From an uncultured Lachnospiraceae bacterium (GTDB lineage: Bacteria; Bacillota; Clostridia; Lachnospirales; Lachnospiraceae), in contig CAJTOW010000061.1 of the NCBI GenBank assembly GCA_910577655.1, forward strand, positions 2,931-24,752: a DNA stretch of 21,822 bases, read 5' to 3'. A program made the position numbers and the translations under genes. The notes beneath the pieces were generated by a model that saw nothing but the letters and a program-made list of their open reading frames with translations, made no database searches and was not told the DNA's origin. Each line of letters starts with the position of its first letter. Positions within the stretch are counted from its first letter, which is position 1. Shown here piece after piece: positions 7,405-16,257 of this stretch.

Positions 7405-10400
7405 CTAAAGCAGGGAGAACAGTTCCTCCATGGCTGCCGTATCTGTCAGATATTTTATCATCTTCTCTTTCAGCTTAGTCTCCTCCCTCAGGGATAGACA
7501 AAGCCCCATCTCATTCAGCGCCGCATAACGGCTTCCCTCCGGGCCCTTGTGGTCCGGGTTGCACGACAGACCGCCTTCCTTTACCAGGACGCGCTCCTCC
7601 TCCTGGAGTTCAAAAATCTGGTACTCCAGAAGTTCCCCTTCAAACAACACCTTCTGCCGGATGAATATCCCCGGATACACCCGTCTCAGCTCATCGGGAT
7701 GGAACTCCTCCTCCTCCGGCAGGATCCGGATCTGCAGCTCCGGTCTGGCATCCCGGCTGCTGTGATACTCCACGATCACCTGGTCCAGGACAGAATCCGG
7801 CAGCCGGACCCGGCCTCCCAGATCCTTCATCCAGGCAAACACACGTCCTTCACCGATCAGGATATCCATGATGGTCTGGCACAGAGCGGTCTGCTCCTCA
7901 TCCAGCTCCTGGCAGGAAGCATAATAACGCCCCAGGGCCAGCAGATAGATGGTAGGGATCCTGGACTTGTCCCCGCTTGTCTGGACAGCCCCCTCCAGAT
8001 AGGCAAACACCCTGCCGTCCGTAGGCTTCTCCTTCAGGAAATAATCCGAAGACTTCAGGGTAAAATAAGCCTTCACCAGACTGTCATTGATCTTCTTGCC
8101 GGAGGTGTACCAGTCAAACACCTGGTCCATCCAGTCCGTGCTGCCGGTAAATACCATCTGGGCCAGGAGACGCTCCGGCATGTCGTGGACATCCACACGG
8201 TCCCGGACCGCCTGGTTCAGGATCTTGAACATCTGCTTTGCTGAGCCGTTGAAATGGGCACACAGATAATCCAGCAGAACCCCGTCATACCTTCCCTCAG
8301 AGAAGAGACGGCAGCCGGTGGCCAAAAGAATCTCATCCTCCCCGGAACGTCTCTGTCCCGCCAGATAGCCGCACAGCTTCAGCAGACGTCCGCTGCGGAT
8401 CCGCTCCCAGCCATACCGGATCAGGATCCTATAGGCCTCCCGCATATAGCCCTGGTCCACCAGTGTCTCGCAGACACCTGCCCGCTCCTCCTGGTTAAGC
8501 TGCTCCAGATTCAGGTTCAGGAGATACTCCACATCCTGGGCGGCCGCCCCATCCTGTTCCACTCTCCGCTGATGGTAGGCGATCATCTGGGCCAGAATCC
8601 GCCTGCGGTAAAGGGGATGCAGCTTCATGGTGGCATTGGTCCGCTTTAACGCCGTCTCGTCCGCCGGTCCCTGGATCCCCTCCCGGAGGATCAATTCACA
8701 CTCCTCAAGCCGCAGCATGGGATGGTCCGGACAGATCTCGTAGCATTTCTCCTCCAGCTCCCGGACATCCACCTTGTCCAGGGCCGCCTGCTTCTCACAG
8801 GGGATATTGGCATAACGGTTGCCGGATCCGTCCTGGAACAAGAGCACTGACCGCTCCAGGAACAAGGGTACATAGACCACATTGTCCCTGACCGGACAGA
8901 CATCCTCTGTCTCCAGCTCCTCATAGCAGATGATGACACTGCGGATCCTGGAATCCTCTACCGTCAGGCGGCAGGAACGCAGGATGGAGGGCAGCACCCT
9001 GGCCACCTTGCTGTCGATCATCTCCTTGTAGATCATGTGCTGGTACAAGACCACCAGCCGCTCATCCACCCGGGATTTCAGAAGCTGTTCCATGGTGAAC
9101 TGCTCAATATCCCGCTCATACTGCTTATAAAGGGGCTTGTCCGGATCCATATACCGGAGTATATTGGCGTAGAGAACCGAACGGCTGTAATCATCCATGG
9201 ATTTCTCATAGGAGAAGTACATCAGTACCTCCTGGGGCAGCAGGCACGGATAATCCTCCGGAAGGGAGTACAGAAAATATTCATAGAGCCGGGTCAGGCT
9301 GATCCCTTCCTCCAGAGCCTTCTGATACCAGGGGAAATGCTTCTCCTGGCGGCAGTCCCCCCGGATCATCATCCCGCAGACAGGACTTAAGAACTCCTTA
9401 TCCTGAAAATGCTGGTACAGATAGATCAGCAGCCGCTCATAGAGCTGGTGATAATGCCTGGTCACACCGGCCAGCTCCGCCGTACGTCTGGCCAGCTCTA
9501 TATCCAGTATCCCCTTCCTGGCGGCAAATACCATCACCTGCAGCTCAAAGGCCTCCATGGAGACCATCATCCCCGGGTTCTGCCGGAGCAGCTTAAAGGC
9601 TATGGCATAGAGGAATGGACTCCGGCAGCCGTTCTTAAAGAGGAGCCGCATCTGCCCCAGCATCTCTGCCGGATTGGCCGCCTTTTCCGGTTCCAGCTTC
9701 AGCCACAGAAGGTAGAGATAAGGATACTTCTGTTCCTCCAGGACATATTTCTTCACCTGCCGGATCAGGGCATCCCGCATCCCCTCCTTCCTGCGGATCC
9801 TCATGGTCAGATACTGGTAGAAGCAGAAAAGCTCCACCTGCTCCTGGCGCTGGTCCAGAACATCTTTCCGGCTGCCGTCCAGGCTTGACAGGGCCAGCTC
9901 CTCCTGGCCGTCCAGCATAGCCAGCTCCGCCTGGATCAGAAGATTCCAGGCATTCTCTCCATACTCCCTGCGCAGATGCTCTGCCTCCTGGCGCATCTGG
10001 TTCTCCAGATCCTTCTCCTGACAGTCGCCCAGCTCATACAAAAGCCGCAGCGCCAGATAGCGGCTGTAATCCACCCGCCGCTTCTTCCGTCCATTGTCCC
10101 CGGCCCCCCAGACCTCCATTGGAATAAAAAAATGCTGCCGTACCGTGTCGATCCGGATCCCTCCCAGGTTCTTCCCTCTGTGCAGATAGGCCGGATTGAT
10201 CTGGTAAGAGATCCCGCATACCTGCTCCTGGAAGTCCTGGGATGTAAAGGTATTCCTGGGAAGCTCCAGAAAATCCCCCTCCACCGACACGGTAAACTGG
10301 ATATATCCCCAGCCGCTGCGCCGGATCTTTAGCTTCTCCGCCTGAATCTCCTGGACATTCTCAAACAGAAGAGACTCGTCCTCACAGGCCAGCTCCACCG

Positions 10401-10968
10401 GCTCCTTGGCCTCTATCCCTACCAGAAACTCCTCCAGCTGGTTCTGCCGGTTCGGCCCGGTGCGCAGGCCGTCGTACATGGCACGGACATGAATATCCTG
10501 CATAAAAGGCGCTTCCACAAAATCCTGGTAATCATAGATGCGCAGCGCCATCTCCAGATCCATACGGGCTACCTGGGCATAGTCCGCCGGTGTCTTCAAC
10601 GCGTCCAGAAGCTTCCCCGAAGCCCCCAGCTCTACACCAAAGGAATAGGGAACCTTACGCTCCCCTCCACTGGTTACCAGATAAAAGGCCCCCTCAATCA
10701 CATCTCCCTGGGTCAGATACGTCGTATCCACCTCATAGGAGATCCGGTTGCGGATGCCGCCAAATGCATGATTCTTAAGCCGGACACGGATATTGGAAGA
10801 ATAAACCAGCCCTTTGATGTAACGGCCTGCCGTGTCTGCAATATACAATTCGTAATCTACCAGTTCCCCTGCCAGGATCGTGGCGGATATCTGTTCCGGC
10901 TGCATCACAGTCTCCAGAACCTCCGCGTCCACAATCCCTTTCGCCAGACGGTTAATTCTTTCTTTCAT
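7405..10968 (-). CDS. giant beta-domain plus helical-repeat protein (DUF5717-like)
   Basis: This 1187-residue protein has no signal peptide or membrane segment. About residues 1-130 and 190-300 look like beta-sandwich domains (GRYIKGLVYSSNIRVRLKNH; SGWGYIQFTVSVEGDFLELP). Residues from about 310 to 1080 are a long helical-repeat solenoid, with TPR/HAT-like stretches. The last 100 or so residues are again beta-rich (ELQIRILPEEEEF; VLFEGELLEYQIFELQEEER). I recall a Lachnospiraceae family of this size and N-terminus as DUF5717; that is memory, not a search. The start ATG at 10968 has AGGTGAT about 6 nt upstream. It is first in an operon with the ATPase-like and TPR-like genes. The layout suggests a cytosolic scaffold with an Hsp70/actin-like partner. 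No function is known to me. Confidence 0.85.
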   Translation of the reverse strand: MKERINRLAKGIVDAEVLETVMQPEQISATILAGELVDYELYIADTAGRYIKGLVYSSNIRVRLKNHAFGGIRNRISYEVDTTYLTQGDVIEGAFYLVTSGGERKVPYSFGVELGASGKLLDALKTPADYAQVARMDLEMALRIYDYQDFVEAPFMQDIHVRAMYDGLRTGPNRQNQLEEFLVGIEAKEPVELACEDESLLFENVQEIQAEKLKIRRSGWGYIQFTVSVEGDFLELPRNTFTSQDFQEQVCGISYQINPAYLHRGKNLGGIRIDTVRQHFFIPMEVWGAGDNGRKKRRVDYSRYLALRLLYELGDCQEKDLENQMRQEAEHLRREYGENAWNLLIQAELAMLDGQEELALSSLDGSRKDVLDQRQEQVELFCFYQYLTMRIRRKEGMRDALIRQVKKYVLEEQKYPYLYLLWLKLEPEKAANPAEMLGQMRLLFKNGCRSPFLYAIAFKLLRQNPGMMVSMEAFELQVMVFAARKGILDIELARRTAELAGVTRHYHQLYERLLIYLYQHFQDKEFLSPVCGMMIRGDCRQEKHFPWYQKALEEGISLTRLYEYFLYSLPEDYPCLLPQEVLMYFSYEKSMDDYSRSVLYANILRYMDPDKPLYKQYERDIEQFTMEQLLKSRVDERLVVLYQHMIYKEMIDSKVARVLPSILRSCRLTVEDSRIRSVIICYEELETEDVCPVRDNVVYVPLFLERSVLLFQDGSGNRYANIPCEKQAALDKVDVRELEEKCYEICPDHPMLRLEECELILREGIQGPADETALKRTNATMKLHPLYRRRILAQMIAYHQRRVEQDGAAAQDVEYLLNLNLEQLNQEERAGVCETLVDQGYMREAYRILIRYGWERIRSGRLLKLCGYLAGQRRSGEDEILLATGCRLFSEGRYDGVLLDYLCAHFNGSAKQMFKILNQAVRDRVDVHDMPERLLAQMVFTGSTDWMDQVFDWYTSGKKINDSLVKAYFTLKSSDYFLKEKPTDGRVFAYLEGAVQTSGDKSRIPTIYLLALGRYYASCQELDEEQTALCQTIMDILIGEGRVFAWMKDLGGRVRLPDSVLDQVIVEYHSSRDARPELQIRILPEEEEFHPDELRRVYPGIFIRQKVLFEGELLEYQIFELQEEERVLVKEGGLSCNPDHKGPEGSRYAALNEMGLCLSLREETKLKEKMIKYLTDTAAMEELFSLL

Positions 10969-11167
10969 ATGGTATCACCTGTAGGAAGTAATCGGATACT
11001 CTGCCGCGCCCCTTTATGTCCGGACAGCTGCAGCACTCCCGGAAAATCCCCACCGTCCCCTGTTTTTTCCAGAAACCATGACCGGATTCTCCCACTCTGC
11101 CCAGGAAAATCCCCCTTTTTGGATCTCCGGAGCGCAAAATACAACAATAAATGCTCAATATCTATCT

Positions 11168-11196
11168 ATCTTAGCATATTTTCTCTTGATTTAAAA
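11168..11196 (-). promoter_or_regulatory. weak candidate promoter for the giant-protein operon
   Basis: On the minus strand TTTTAA (11191-11196) and TAAGAT (11168-11173) are 17 nt apart. The -35 is poor. It overlaps the strong divergent plus-strand promoter, so the two could interfere. The 311-nt gap 10969-11279 otherwise shows no gene, and 10969-11160 holds nothing I can name. Confidence 0.4.
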
Positions 11197-11214
11197 GAAT
11201 TAAATTGGTATGAT
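11186..11214 (+). promoter_or_regulatory. promoter of the DUF4364 gene
   Basis: TTGATT (11186-11191) and TATGAT (11209-11214) are exactly 17 nt apart in an AT-rich stretch. Transcription would start near 11221, about 60 nt before the ATG at 11280. Confidence 0.8.
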
Positions 11215-11279
11215 TAAAAAAAGATATTGCCCATGACACCTTTTCCACCGGGTAACCAATCAAAGAAAGTGATGAAACT

Positions 11280-11804
11280 ATGCTATCGGACCCAATGACA
11301 CTTTATAAACTGATGAATCTGTACATGCTCAAGCAGGTCAATTTCCCTTTGACCAATGCCCAGCTGACGGAATTTTTTCTCCAGCATGAATATGCCAGCT
11401 ACTTTACCCTCCAGCAGGCACTTAACGAGCTGCAGGAATCCGGGCTGATCCGCACCGAGTCTACCCACAACAGCACCCGCTACGAGATCACCCGGGAAGG
11501 CGAGGATACCCTTAGCTTCTTCGGCAAGAACATTTCCCCCGCCATCGTGGAGGACATGGACAAATACCTTAAGGACAACCGTTTCCGTATGCGCAACGAA
11601 GTAGGCACCCTGGCAGACTACTATAAGTCCACCAATCAGGACTACATCGTCCACTGCGAAGTCCGTGAAGGCCGCAGCACCCTCATTGACCTGGATCTCT
11701 CCGTCCCCGACAAGGAGCAGGCCGAACTCATGTGCGCCCGCTGGAAGGACAGCAGCCAGGAGATCTACGCATTTGTCATGAAGACCTTAATGAGCACAGA
11801 CTAA
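11280..11804 (+). CDS. DUF4364-family winged-helix protein
   Basis: The 174-residue protein begins MLSDPMTLYKLMNLYMLKQV and fits the DUF4364 pattern: an N-terminal winged helix (about 5-75; NFPLTNAQLTEFFL, YFTLQQALNELQESGLI, then RYEITREGEDTLSFF as the wing). A C-terminal mixed domain follows, containing RNEVGTLADYYKS and VPDKEQAELMCARWK. This family is a PadR/MarR-like putative transcriptional regulator of Clostridia; its targets are not known to me. The SD is weak (AAAGTGAT), but the ATG at 11280 matches the expected family N-terminus and a consensus promoter lies upstream. It stands alone on the plus strand, divergent from the giant-protein operon, and ends in a strong terminator. Regulation of the divergent operon is possible but unproven. 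Confidence 0.9.
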   Translation: MLSDPMTLYKLMNLYMLKQVNFPLTNAQLTEFFLQHEYASYFTLQQALNELQESGLIRTESTHNSTRYEITREGEDTLSFFGKNISPAIVEDMDKYLKDNRFRMRNEVGTLADYYKSTNQDYIVHCEVREGRSTLIDLDLSVPDKEQAELMCARWKDSSQEIYAFVMKTLMSTD

Positions 11805-11814
11805 ACAACAGCCA

Positions 11815-11866
11815 AAAGCTTCCGCGCCGCAGCATCCTCTGCTGCAGCCGGAAGCTTTCTTTTTCC
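11815..11866. terminator. strong bidirectional terminator
   Basis: AAAGCTTCC (11815-11823) pairs with GGAAGCTTT (11850-11858), and GCAGCA with TGCTGC tops the stem. CTTTTT follows on the plus strand. On the minus strand the hairpin is followed by a T-containing stretch. It lies between the convergent DUF4364 and aroE-like genes and probably serves both. Confidence 0.85.
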
Positions 11867-11953
11867 CATTCACCGCAGACCCCCAGATCCTTCCTGGACG
11901 GCTGCCGTTTCTCTGGGAACCCAGTATAAATCCTGCCTTAAATCCCTCTATCC

Positions 11954-12856
11954 CTATCGGGGACTCTCTACCCCCAGATGGGCGCACAGCGCCCGGGTGC
12001 AGGCCGTCTTATCCTTATCCGTCAGCTTCACGTCCCACAGATACCCGAAGATGGCATCCATCTGCCCCAGAAGCATCTCCATCCCCGGTACAGTTTTAAG
12101 TCCCCGCTCCATGGCTCTTCTGCGGATGGATGTCACGGAAGGATTCAGCACCACATCCATCACCGCCGCATGGGAGGGAAGACGGTCAATAAAAGAAAGA
12201 TCCTCATAGTCCGCCCCATATCCCTTCATCCCCAGGGGCGTGGCCTGGATCAGCACATCCGCCTGTTCTGCTCCCCGGGCCAGAGTGGAAGCATCCATGG
12301 TATCTGCCGTGGCCCGCATGGATGTGTGGGTATTCAGCTTATCTGCAATCATCTGGGCATTCTCCCTGGTCCGGTTCAGGATCTGAAGGTTCCTGACCCC
12401 CTGGCGGGAAAGCTCCACTCCAATGACGCCGCAGATGGCTCCTGCCCCTGCCAGGAGAACCCTGGCCCCATCCAGCTTCACACCGGCCTCCAGCAGCGCG
12501 TTGACTGTGCCCCGTCCGTCCATGCCCACGCCGTGGCTGGTACCGTCCGGATCAATCTTCACCGCGTTGACCGAATGGAATACCCGTGACAGCTCATCCA
12601 CATCATCCAGAAACGGAATGATATCCCCCTTGTGGGGCATGGTCGGACACAGATAGTGTATATTCATGGTGCGGCAGGCCGAAAGCAGATCCGGCAGACG
12701 GCCCTTTGGCACCTCCAGGGGCAGCATCAGCATATTCATATTCCTGGATGCAAATAAGCTGTTATAAGCAATGGGCGCATTGCTGTTCTTCATGGGAAAT
12801 CCTATATTGAGTACCAGCCCGGTATCAATATTCAGTTTAAGATTATTCAGTTCCAC
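11954..12856 (-). CDS. divergent shikimate/quinate dehydrogenase-like protein
   Basis: This 300-residue protein has the AroE fold: an N-terminal substrate domain, then a Rossmann domain. AroE enzymes reduce 3-dehydroshikimate with NADPH. The catalytic Lys is kept in MPHK (Lys76), as are Asn97 (NAV for NTV) and Asp113 (MDG for TDG). The dinucleotide loop is GAGAICG (137-143), NRT (161-163) fits NADP preference, and ATPLGM follows. However, the carboxylate-binding SxS of the usual SLSP motif is S25-N-A27-P, so the second Ser is lost, and the surrounding GFPMKNSNAP is unusual. It starts at GTG 12856, 6 nt after livF; the AAGGAGG SD is inside the livF 3' end, 11 nt away. It is the last gene of the liv operon. 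A housekeeping aroE is less likely than a catabolic or substrate-shifted paralog. Confidence 0.85.
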   Translation of the reverse strand: MELNNLKLNIDTGLVLNIGFPMKNSNAPIAYNSLFASRNMNMLMLPLEVPKGRLPDLLSACRTMNIHYLCPTMPHKGDIIPFLDDVDELSRVFHSVNAVKIDPDGTSHGVGMDGRGTVNALLEAGVKLDGARVLLAGAGAICGVIGVELSRQGVRNLQILNRTRENAQMIADKLNTHTSMRATADTMDASTLARGAEQADVLIQATPLGMKGYGADYEDLSFIDRLPSHAAVMDVVLNPSVTSIRRRAMERGLKTVPGMEMLLGQMDAIFGYLWDVKLTDKDKTACTRALCAHLGVESPR

Positions 12857-12862
12857 TGTCTG

Positions 12863-13588
12863 CTATTCCTCCTTATTCCCACCGCCGAGGTACGCCTCAA
12901 CCAGGGAACTCTTCTTCATCATATTCTCGCTGGTATCCTCATCAACGATATTGCCTGTGTTCAGCACATAGGCCCGGTCACTGACCTCCAGGGCCATACT
13001 GGCATTCTGCTCCACCAGGAGGATGGTCACGCCTGTCTCCTTCAGCTTCCTGATCACGGCAAATACCTCCTCAACTACCAGGGGCGCCAGACCCATGGAA
13101 GGCTCATCCATCAGAAGCAGCCGGGGATTGCTCATCATGGCACGGCCGATGGCCAGCATCTGCTGCTCTCCGCCGGACAGGAGTCCGCCCATCTGACCGC
13201 GGCGCTCATAGAGCCTGGGAAAGAACTCATAGACCGTCTCCAGGATCCGCTTATCCAGCTCCTTATCCTTCTTTCTGGAAAAGCTGCCAAGCTCCAGATT
13301 GTCTGCCACAGACATATCGGCAAATATCTTCCGGCCTTCCGGAACAATGGATATTCCATTGTTGATTATCTTTGAAGGGTGGAGACCGGTGATCTCACTG
13401 TCCTCATACCGGATATGGCCGCTGTTGATCTTTACCATACCGATGATGGATTTAAGCAGCGTGGATTTCCCGGCTCCATTGGCTCCCAGAAGGGACACCA
13501 GCTCCCCCTCCCTCACCTCTAAGGATACGCCTTTCAAGGCTTTGATGACTCCATAGGAGGATACCAGATCTTCTATTTTCAGAATCAT
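12863..13588 (-). CDS. livF: HAAT-type ABC transporter ATP-binding protein (LivF-like)
   Basis: The 241-residue ATPase pairs with LivG on the cytosolic face of the importer. It shows Walker A GANGAGKST (about 34-42), signature LLSGGEQQMLAIGRAMM, Walker B LLLMDEPSMGL and a switch His-equivalent region in VTILLVEQNA; the Gln-Asn there instead of His is normal for LivF. The start overlaps the livG stop by 4 nt (ATGA). The 3' end encodes the SD of the next gene. The symbol reflects family placement only; the substrate of this system is unknown. Confidence 0.93.
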   Translation of the reverse strand: MILKIEDLVSSYGVIKALKGVSLEVREGELVSLLGANGAGKSTLLKSIIGMVKINSGHIRYEDSEITGLHPSKIINNGISIVPEGRKIFADMSVADNLELGSFSRKKDKELDKRILETVYEFFPRLYERRGQMGGLLSGGEQQMLAIGRAMMSNPRLLLMDEPSMGLAPLVVEEVFAVIRKLKETGVTILLVEQNASMALEVSDRAYVLNTGNIVDEDTSENMMKKSSLVEAYLGGGNKEE

Positions 13589-14355
13589 TTACCCTTCCCC
13601 TTTCCCAAATAGGCTTCGATCACCAGTTCATTTTTCTGTACCTCAGACGGGGTGCCATGGGCTATCCTGGCGCCATAGTTAAGCACTGTAATAAACTCGG
13701 AAATATTCATGACCAGTTCCATGTCATGCTCCACCAGCAGTACCGTCAGGTCAAAATCCTTCCGGATCTTCTGGATAATGGCAATCAGCTCCTTCTTCTC
13801 GTCGCTGTTCATACCTGCGGCCGGCTCATCCAGCAAAAGGAGCTTCGGCTGGGTAGCCAGGGCCCTGGCAATCTCCAGAAGCCGCTGGTGGCCGTAAGGC
13901 AGACTCCCCGCCTGCTCGTCCTTTTTGTCCAACATGCCCAGATAATCCAGGATCCGCTCGCTTTCTGCCCGGATACGGGCATCCTCCTCCAGAGTCTTTT
14001 TGCGTTGGAATACGATGCTGAACATATTGGCCTTTGTCCGGCAGTGAAAGCCGGTCATAACATTCTCCAGGGCCGTGGCCTTCTTGAAAAGACGGATATT
14101 CTGGTAGGTACGGGCGATCCCCAGCTTCACAATATCATGGGGCGCTACTCCCTTCAAATCCTTTCCGTCAAAGGAAATGGAACCGCCAGACAGCTGATAC
14201 ACACCGGTGATCATATTGAACACCGTGGTTTTGCCTGCCCCATTGGGACCGATCAGGGCACAGACCTGCCCCTGCTGTATCTCCATGGAGAAATCGGAAA
14301 CCGCATTGAGTCCTCCAAAGGTTTTGGATATATGGTCAAGCTTTAAAAGTGCCAT
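13585..14355 (-). CDS. livG: HAAT-type ABC transporter ATP-binding protein (LivG-like)
   Basis: The 256-residue protein has Walker A GPNGAGKTT, the LivG-type signature LPYGHQRLLEIARAL (in place of LSGGQ, as usual in this family), Walker B LLLLDEPAAGM and the switch His in VLLVEHDM. It forms the ATPase pair with LivF and drives substrate import through LivH/LivM. Its ATG follows the livM stop by 1 nt and its stop overlaps livF, so the three are translationally coupled. Confidence 0.94.
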   Translation of the reverse strand: MALLKLDHISKTFGGLNAVSDFSMEIQQGQVCALIGPNGAGKTTVFNMITGVYQLSGGSISFDGKDLKGVAPHDIVKLGIARTYQNIRLFKKATALENVMTGFHCRTKANMFSIVFQRKKTLEEDARIRAESERILDYLGMLDKKDEQAGSLPYGHQRLLEIARALATQPKLLLLDEPAAGMNSDEKKELIAIIQKIRKDFDLTVLLVEHDMELVMNISEFITVLNYGARIAHGTPSEVQKNELVIEAYLGKGKGK

Positions 14356-14356
14356 A

Positions 14357-15352
14357 TCAGTCGCCTCCCTTCTGTTCCTGTTTTGACGGGCCGTTTGGGA
14401 ATCCGGTCCGTATCCGGGCGCACACCTGTTGGAAGAAGGGCACCATTCCCTTGGGATAGTAGATGATTACCAGCATCAGGATCACTCCGAAGATCACAAG
14501 ACGCAGGGAGCCAAGAGCACGGAGGGCCTCAGGAAACACTACCATTACAAATCCGCCTACCACCGGCCCCAGATAGGTACCCAGACCGCCGATGATGGCT
14601 GCCCATAGGATAAAGTTCGACTCATTGGCAGTGAAAGAATCGGGACTTATGTAACCGGTTAAGTGAGCGTACAGGACGCCCGCGACGGCAGAATACACGG
14701 CACTGGTAATAAAGGCCATGATCTTGTAGCGGGTAATGTCAATGCCGGTCAGCTCCGCCGCCTGATCATCCTCCCGGATAGCGATGAAGGCGCGGCCCAC
14801 ACGGCTCTGCATCAGGATCCGCTGGTAGATAAGCCCCAGAGTGGCAATAGCAAAGATAAAATAATACCACTGGGTCTTGGTGGCCAGCTCAAAGCCCAGG
14901 ATGCTCACGGTCTTTATGCCGGTGATCCCCGAGGGCCCCCTGGTAAAGCTGACCCAGTTGTTCATGACCAGACGGAATATCTCGCCGAATCCGATGGTAA
15001 GCAGAGTCAGATACCCGCCTTTAAGACGCAGGGCCGGGATAGCCAGCACCAGGCCGAAGATGCAGGCCACCAGGATGGCGCAGGGCAGAGTCTGCCAGAA
15101 GCCCCACCCCAGATACATGCCGATCAGGCCGGTGGTGTAGGCGCCCACTCCATAGAAGGCCGCCTGACCCATGGACAGCTGGCCGGCAAACCCGGTCAGG
15201 ATATTGGAGCCGGTGGACAGAAGGATATACACGCCCACCAGATCCAGTACACGGATAAAATAGCTGTTGGGCAGAACAAGGGGAAGCAGGATCACCACTG
15301 CGGCCACCACTGCCCATTTCAGCAGAGCGCCGGATTTCATATTTGTTTTCAT
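14357..15352 (-). CDS. livM: HAAT-type ABC transporter permease (LivM-like)
   Basis: The 331-residue integral membrane protein has several hydrophobic segments from residue 12 on (WAVVAAVVILLPLVLPNSYF and later). The family-typical LSMGQAAFYGVGAYTTGL, FGEIFRLVMNNWVSFTRGP and cytosolic loop AIREDDQAAELTGID, which contacts the ATPase, are clear. The SD AAGGAGGG overlaps the end of livH. It pairs with LivH to form the channel. Confidence 0.94.
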   Translation of the reverse strand: MKTNMKSGALLKWAVVAAVVILLPLVLPNSYFIRVLDLVGVYILLSTGSNILTGFAGQLSMGQAAFYGVGAYTTGLIGMYLGWGFWQTLPCAILVACIFGLVLAIPALRLKGGYLTLLTIGFGEIFRLVMNNWVSFTRGPSGITGIKTVSILGFELATKTQWYYFIFAIATLGLIYQRILMQSRVGRAFIAIREDDQAAELTGIDITRYKIMAFITSAVYSAVAGVLYAHLTGYISPDSFTANESNFILWAAIIGGLGTYLGPVVGGFVMVVFPEALRALGSLRLVIFGVILMLVIIYYPKGMVPFFQQVCARIRTGFPNGPSKQEQKGGD

Positions 15353-15365
15353 AAGGGTTCCCTCC

Positions 15366-16232
15366 TTACATCTTCTGCTCTGTCTTCTTGCCCAACAGAC
15401 CGTTGGGGCAGAAATAAAGCACCAGGATCAGCACCACAAAGGATATCACGTCCTTGTAGGCTGTGGCGATGTATGCGCCGCCGATAGCTTCGATGATCCC
15501 CAGTATCAGGCCGCCCACAAAGCCTCCTGTGATACTGCCAAAGCCCCCCAGGATCGCGGCGGCAAAGCCCTTGGTGGCCACATTGGTCGCCATGGTGGTA
15601 CTTACATAGAAGATCGGCGACATGAGAATCCCCGCTACCGCCGCAAAGGCAGCGCTGATCCCGAAGGTCAGGAAACGGGTGAAGGACACGTTGATGCCCA
15701 TCATGGTAGCACCCTCAGCGTTGGAGGCCGCGGCACGCATACATTTACCGATCTTTGTCTTGTAGAAAAACAGCTGGAGCACTCCCACGAAGAAAGCGGC
15801 AATGGCAAGCATTCCGATACACTGGGGCAGGATGGTGAAGCTTCCGATATGGATGGGCTTCATACTGAACAATGCAGGGAAGTTGTGCTTCTGGGCGCCC
15901 CAGATGCCCACCGCCGAATTCTTCATGATAAAGGACACTCCCACCGTGGCAATCAGCAGATTGGAAAAGGATCCATATTCCAGCTTGCGGTAGACGAAGC
16001 GTTCCAGGCAAAGGCCCAGCGCTGCCGAAATAAAGGGTGCAATCAGGATGGCTGCCCAGAGGGGAAGCCCTGCGCTGTAGATCGTGAGGCAGAAAAATGC
16101 CGACAGCATGATCGTATCGCCGTGTGCGAAATTCATCATGCCCATTGCTTTGTAGATCATGGAGACGCCTACGGCCAACAGGGCGTAGATACTTCCCATA
16201 GTCAGGCCATTAAGCAACTGTTGAATAAACAT
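15366..16232 (-). CDS. livH: HAAT-type ABC transporter permease (LivH-like)
   Basis: The 288-residue membrane protein begins MFIQQLLNGLTMGSIYALLA, the standard LivH start. It carries the family signature MMNFAHGDTIML (about 32-43) and the coupling-loop sequence MRAAASNAEGATMMGIN. A GGAGG site lies upstream, and the start is 25 nt after the livK stop. It forms the translocation pore with LivM. Confidence 0.94.
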   Translation of the reverse strand: MFIQQLLNGLTMGSIYALLAVGVSMIYKAMGMMNFAHGDTIMLSAFFCLTIYSAGLPLWAAILIAPFISAALGLCLERFVYRKLEYGSFSNLLIATVGVSFIMKNSAVGIWGAQKHNFPALFSMKPIHIGSFTILPQCIGMLAIAAFFVGVLQLFFYKTKIGKCMRAAASNAEGATMMGINVSFTRFLTFGISAAFAAVAGILMSPIFYVSTTMATNVATKGFAAAILGGFGSITGGFVGGLILGIIEAIGGAYIATAYKDVISFVVLILVLYFCPNGLLGKKTEQKM

Positions 16233-16257
16233 GGATCCGTTTCCTCCTCTTTCACCG

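Noticed and set aside
6547..7497. 316-codon plus-strand frame
   Set aside because: Antisense to the ATPase-like gene and spanning an operon junction; composition is that of a shadow frame and no promoter or SD is seen.
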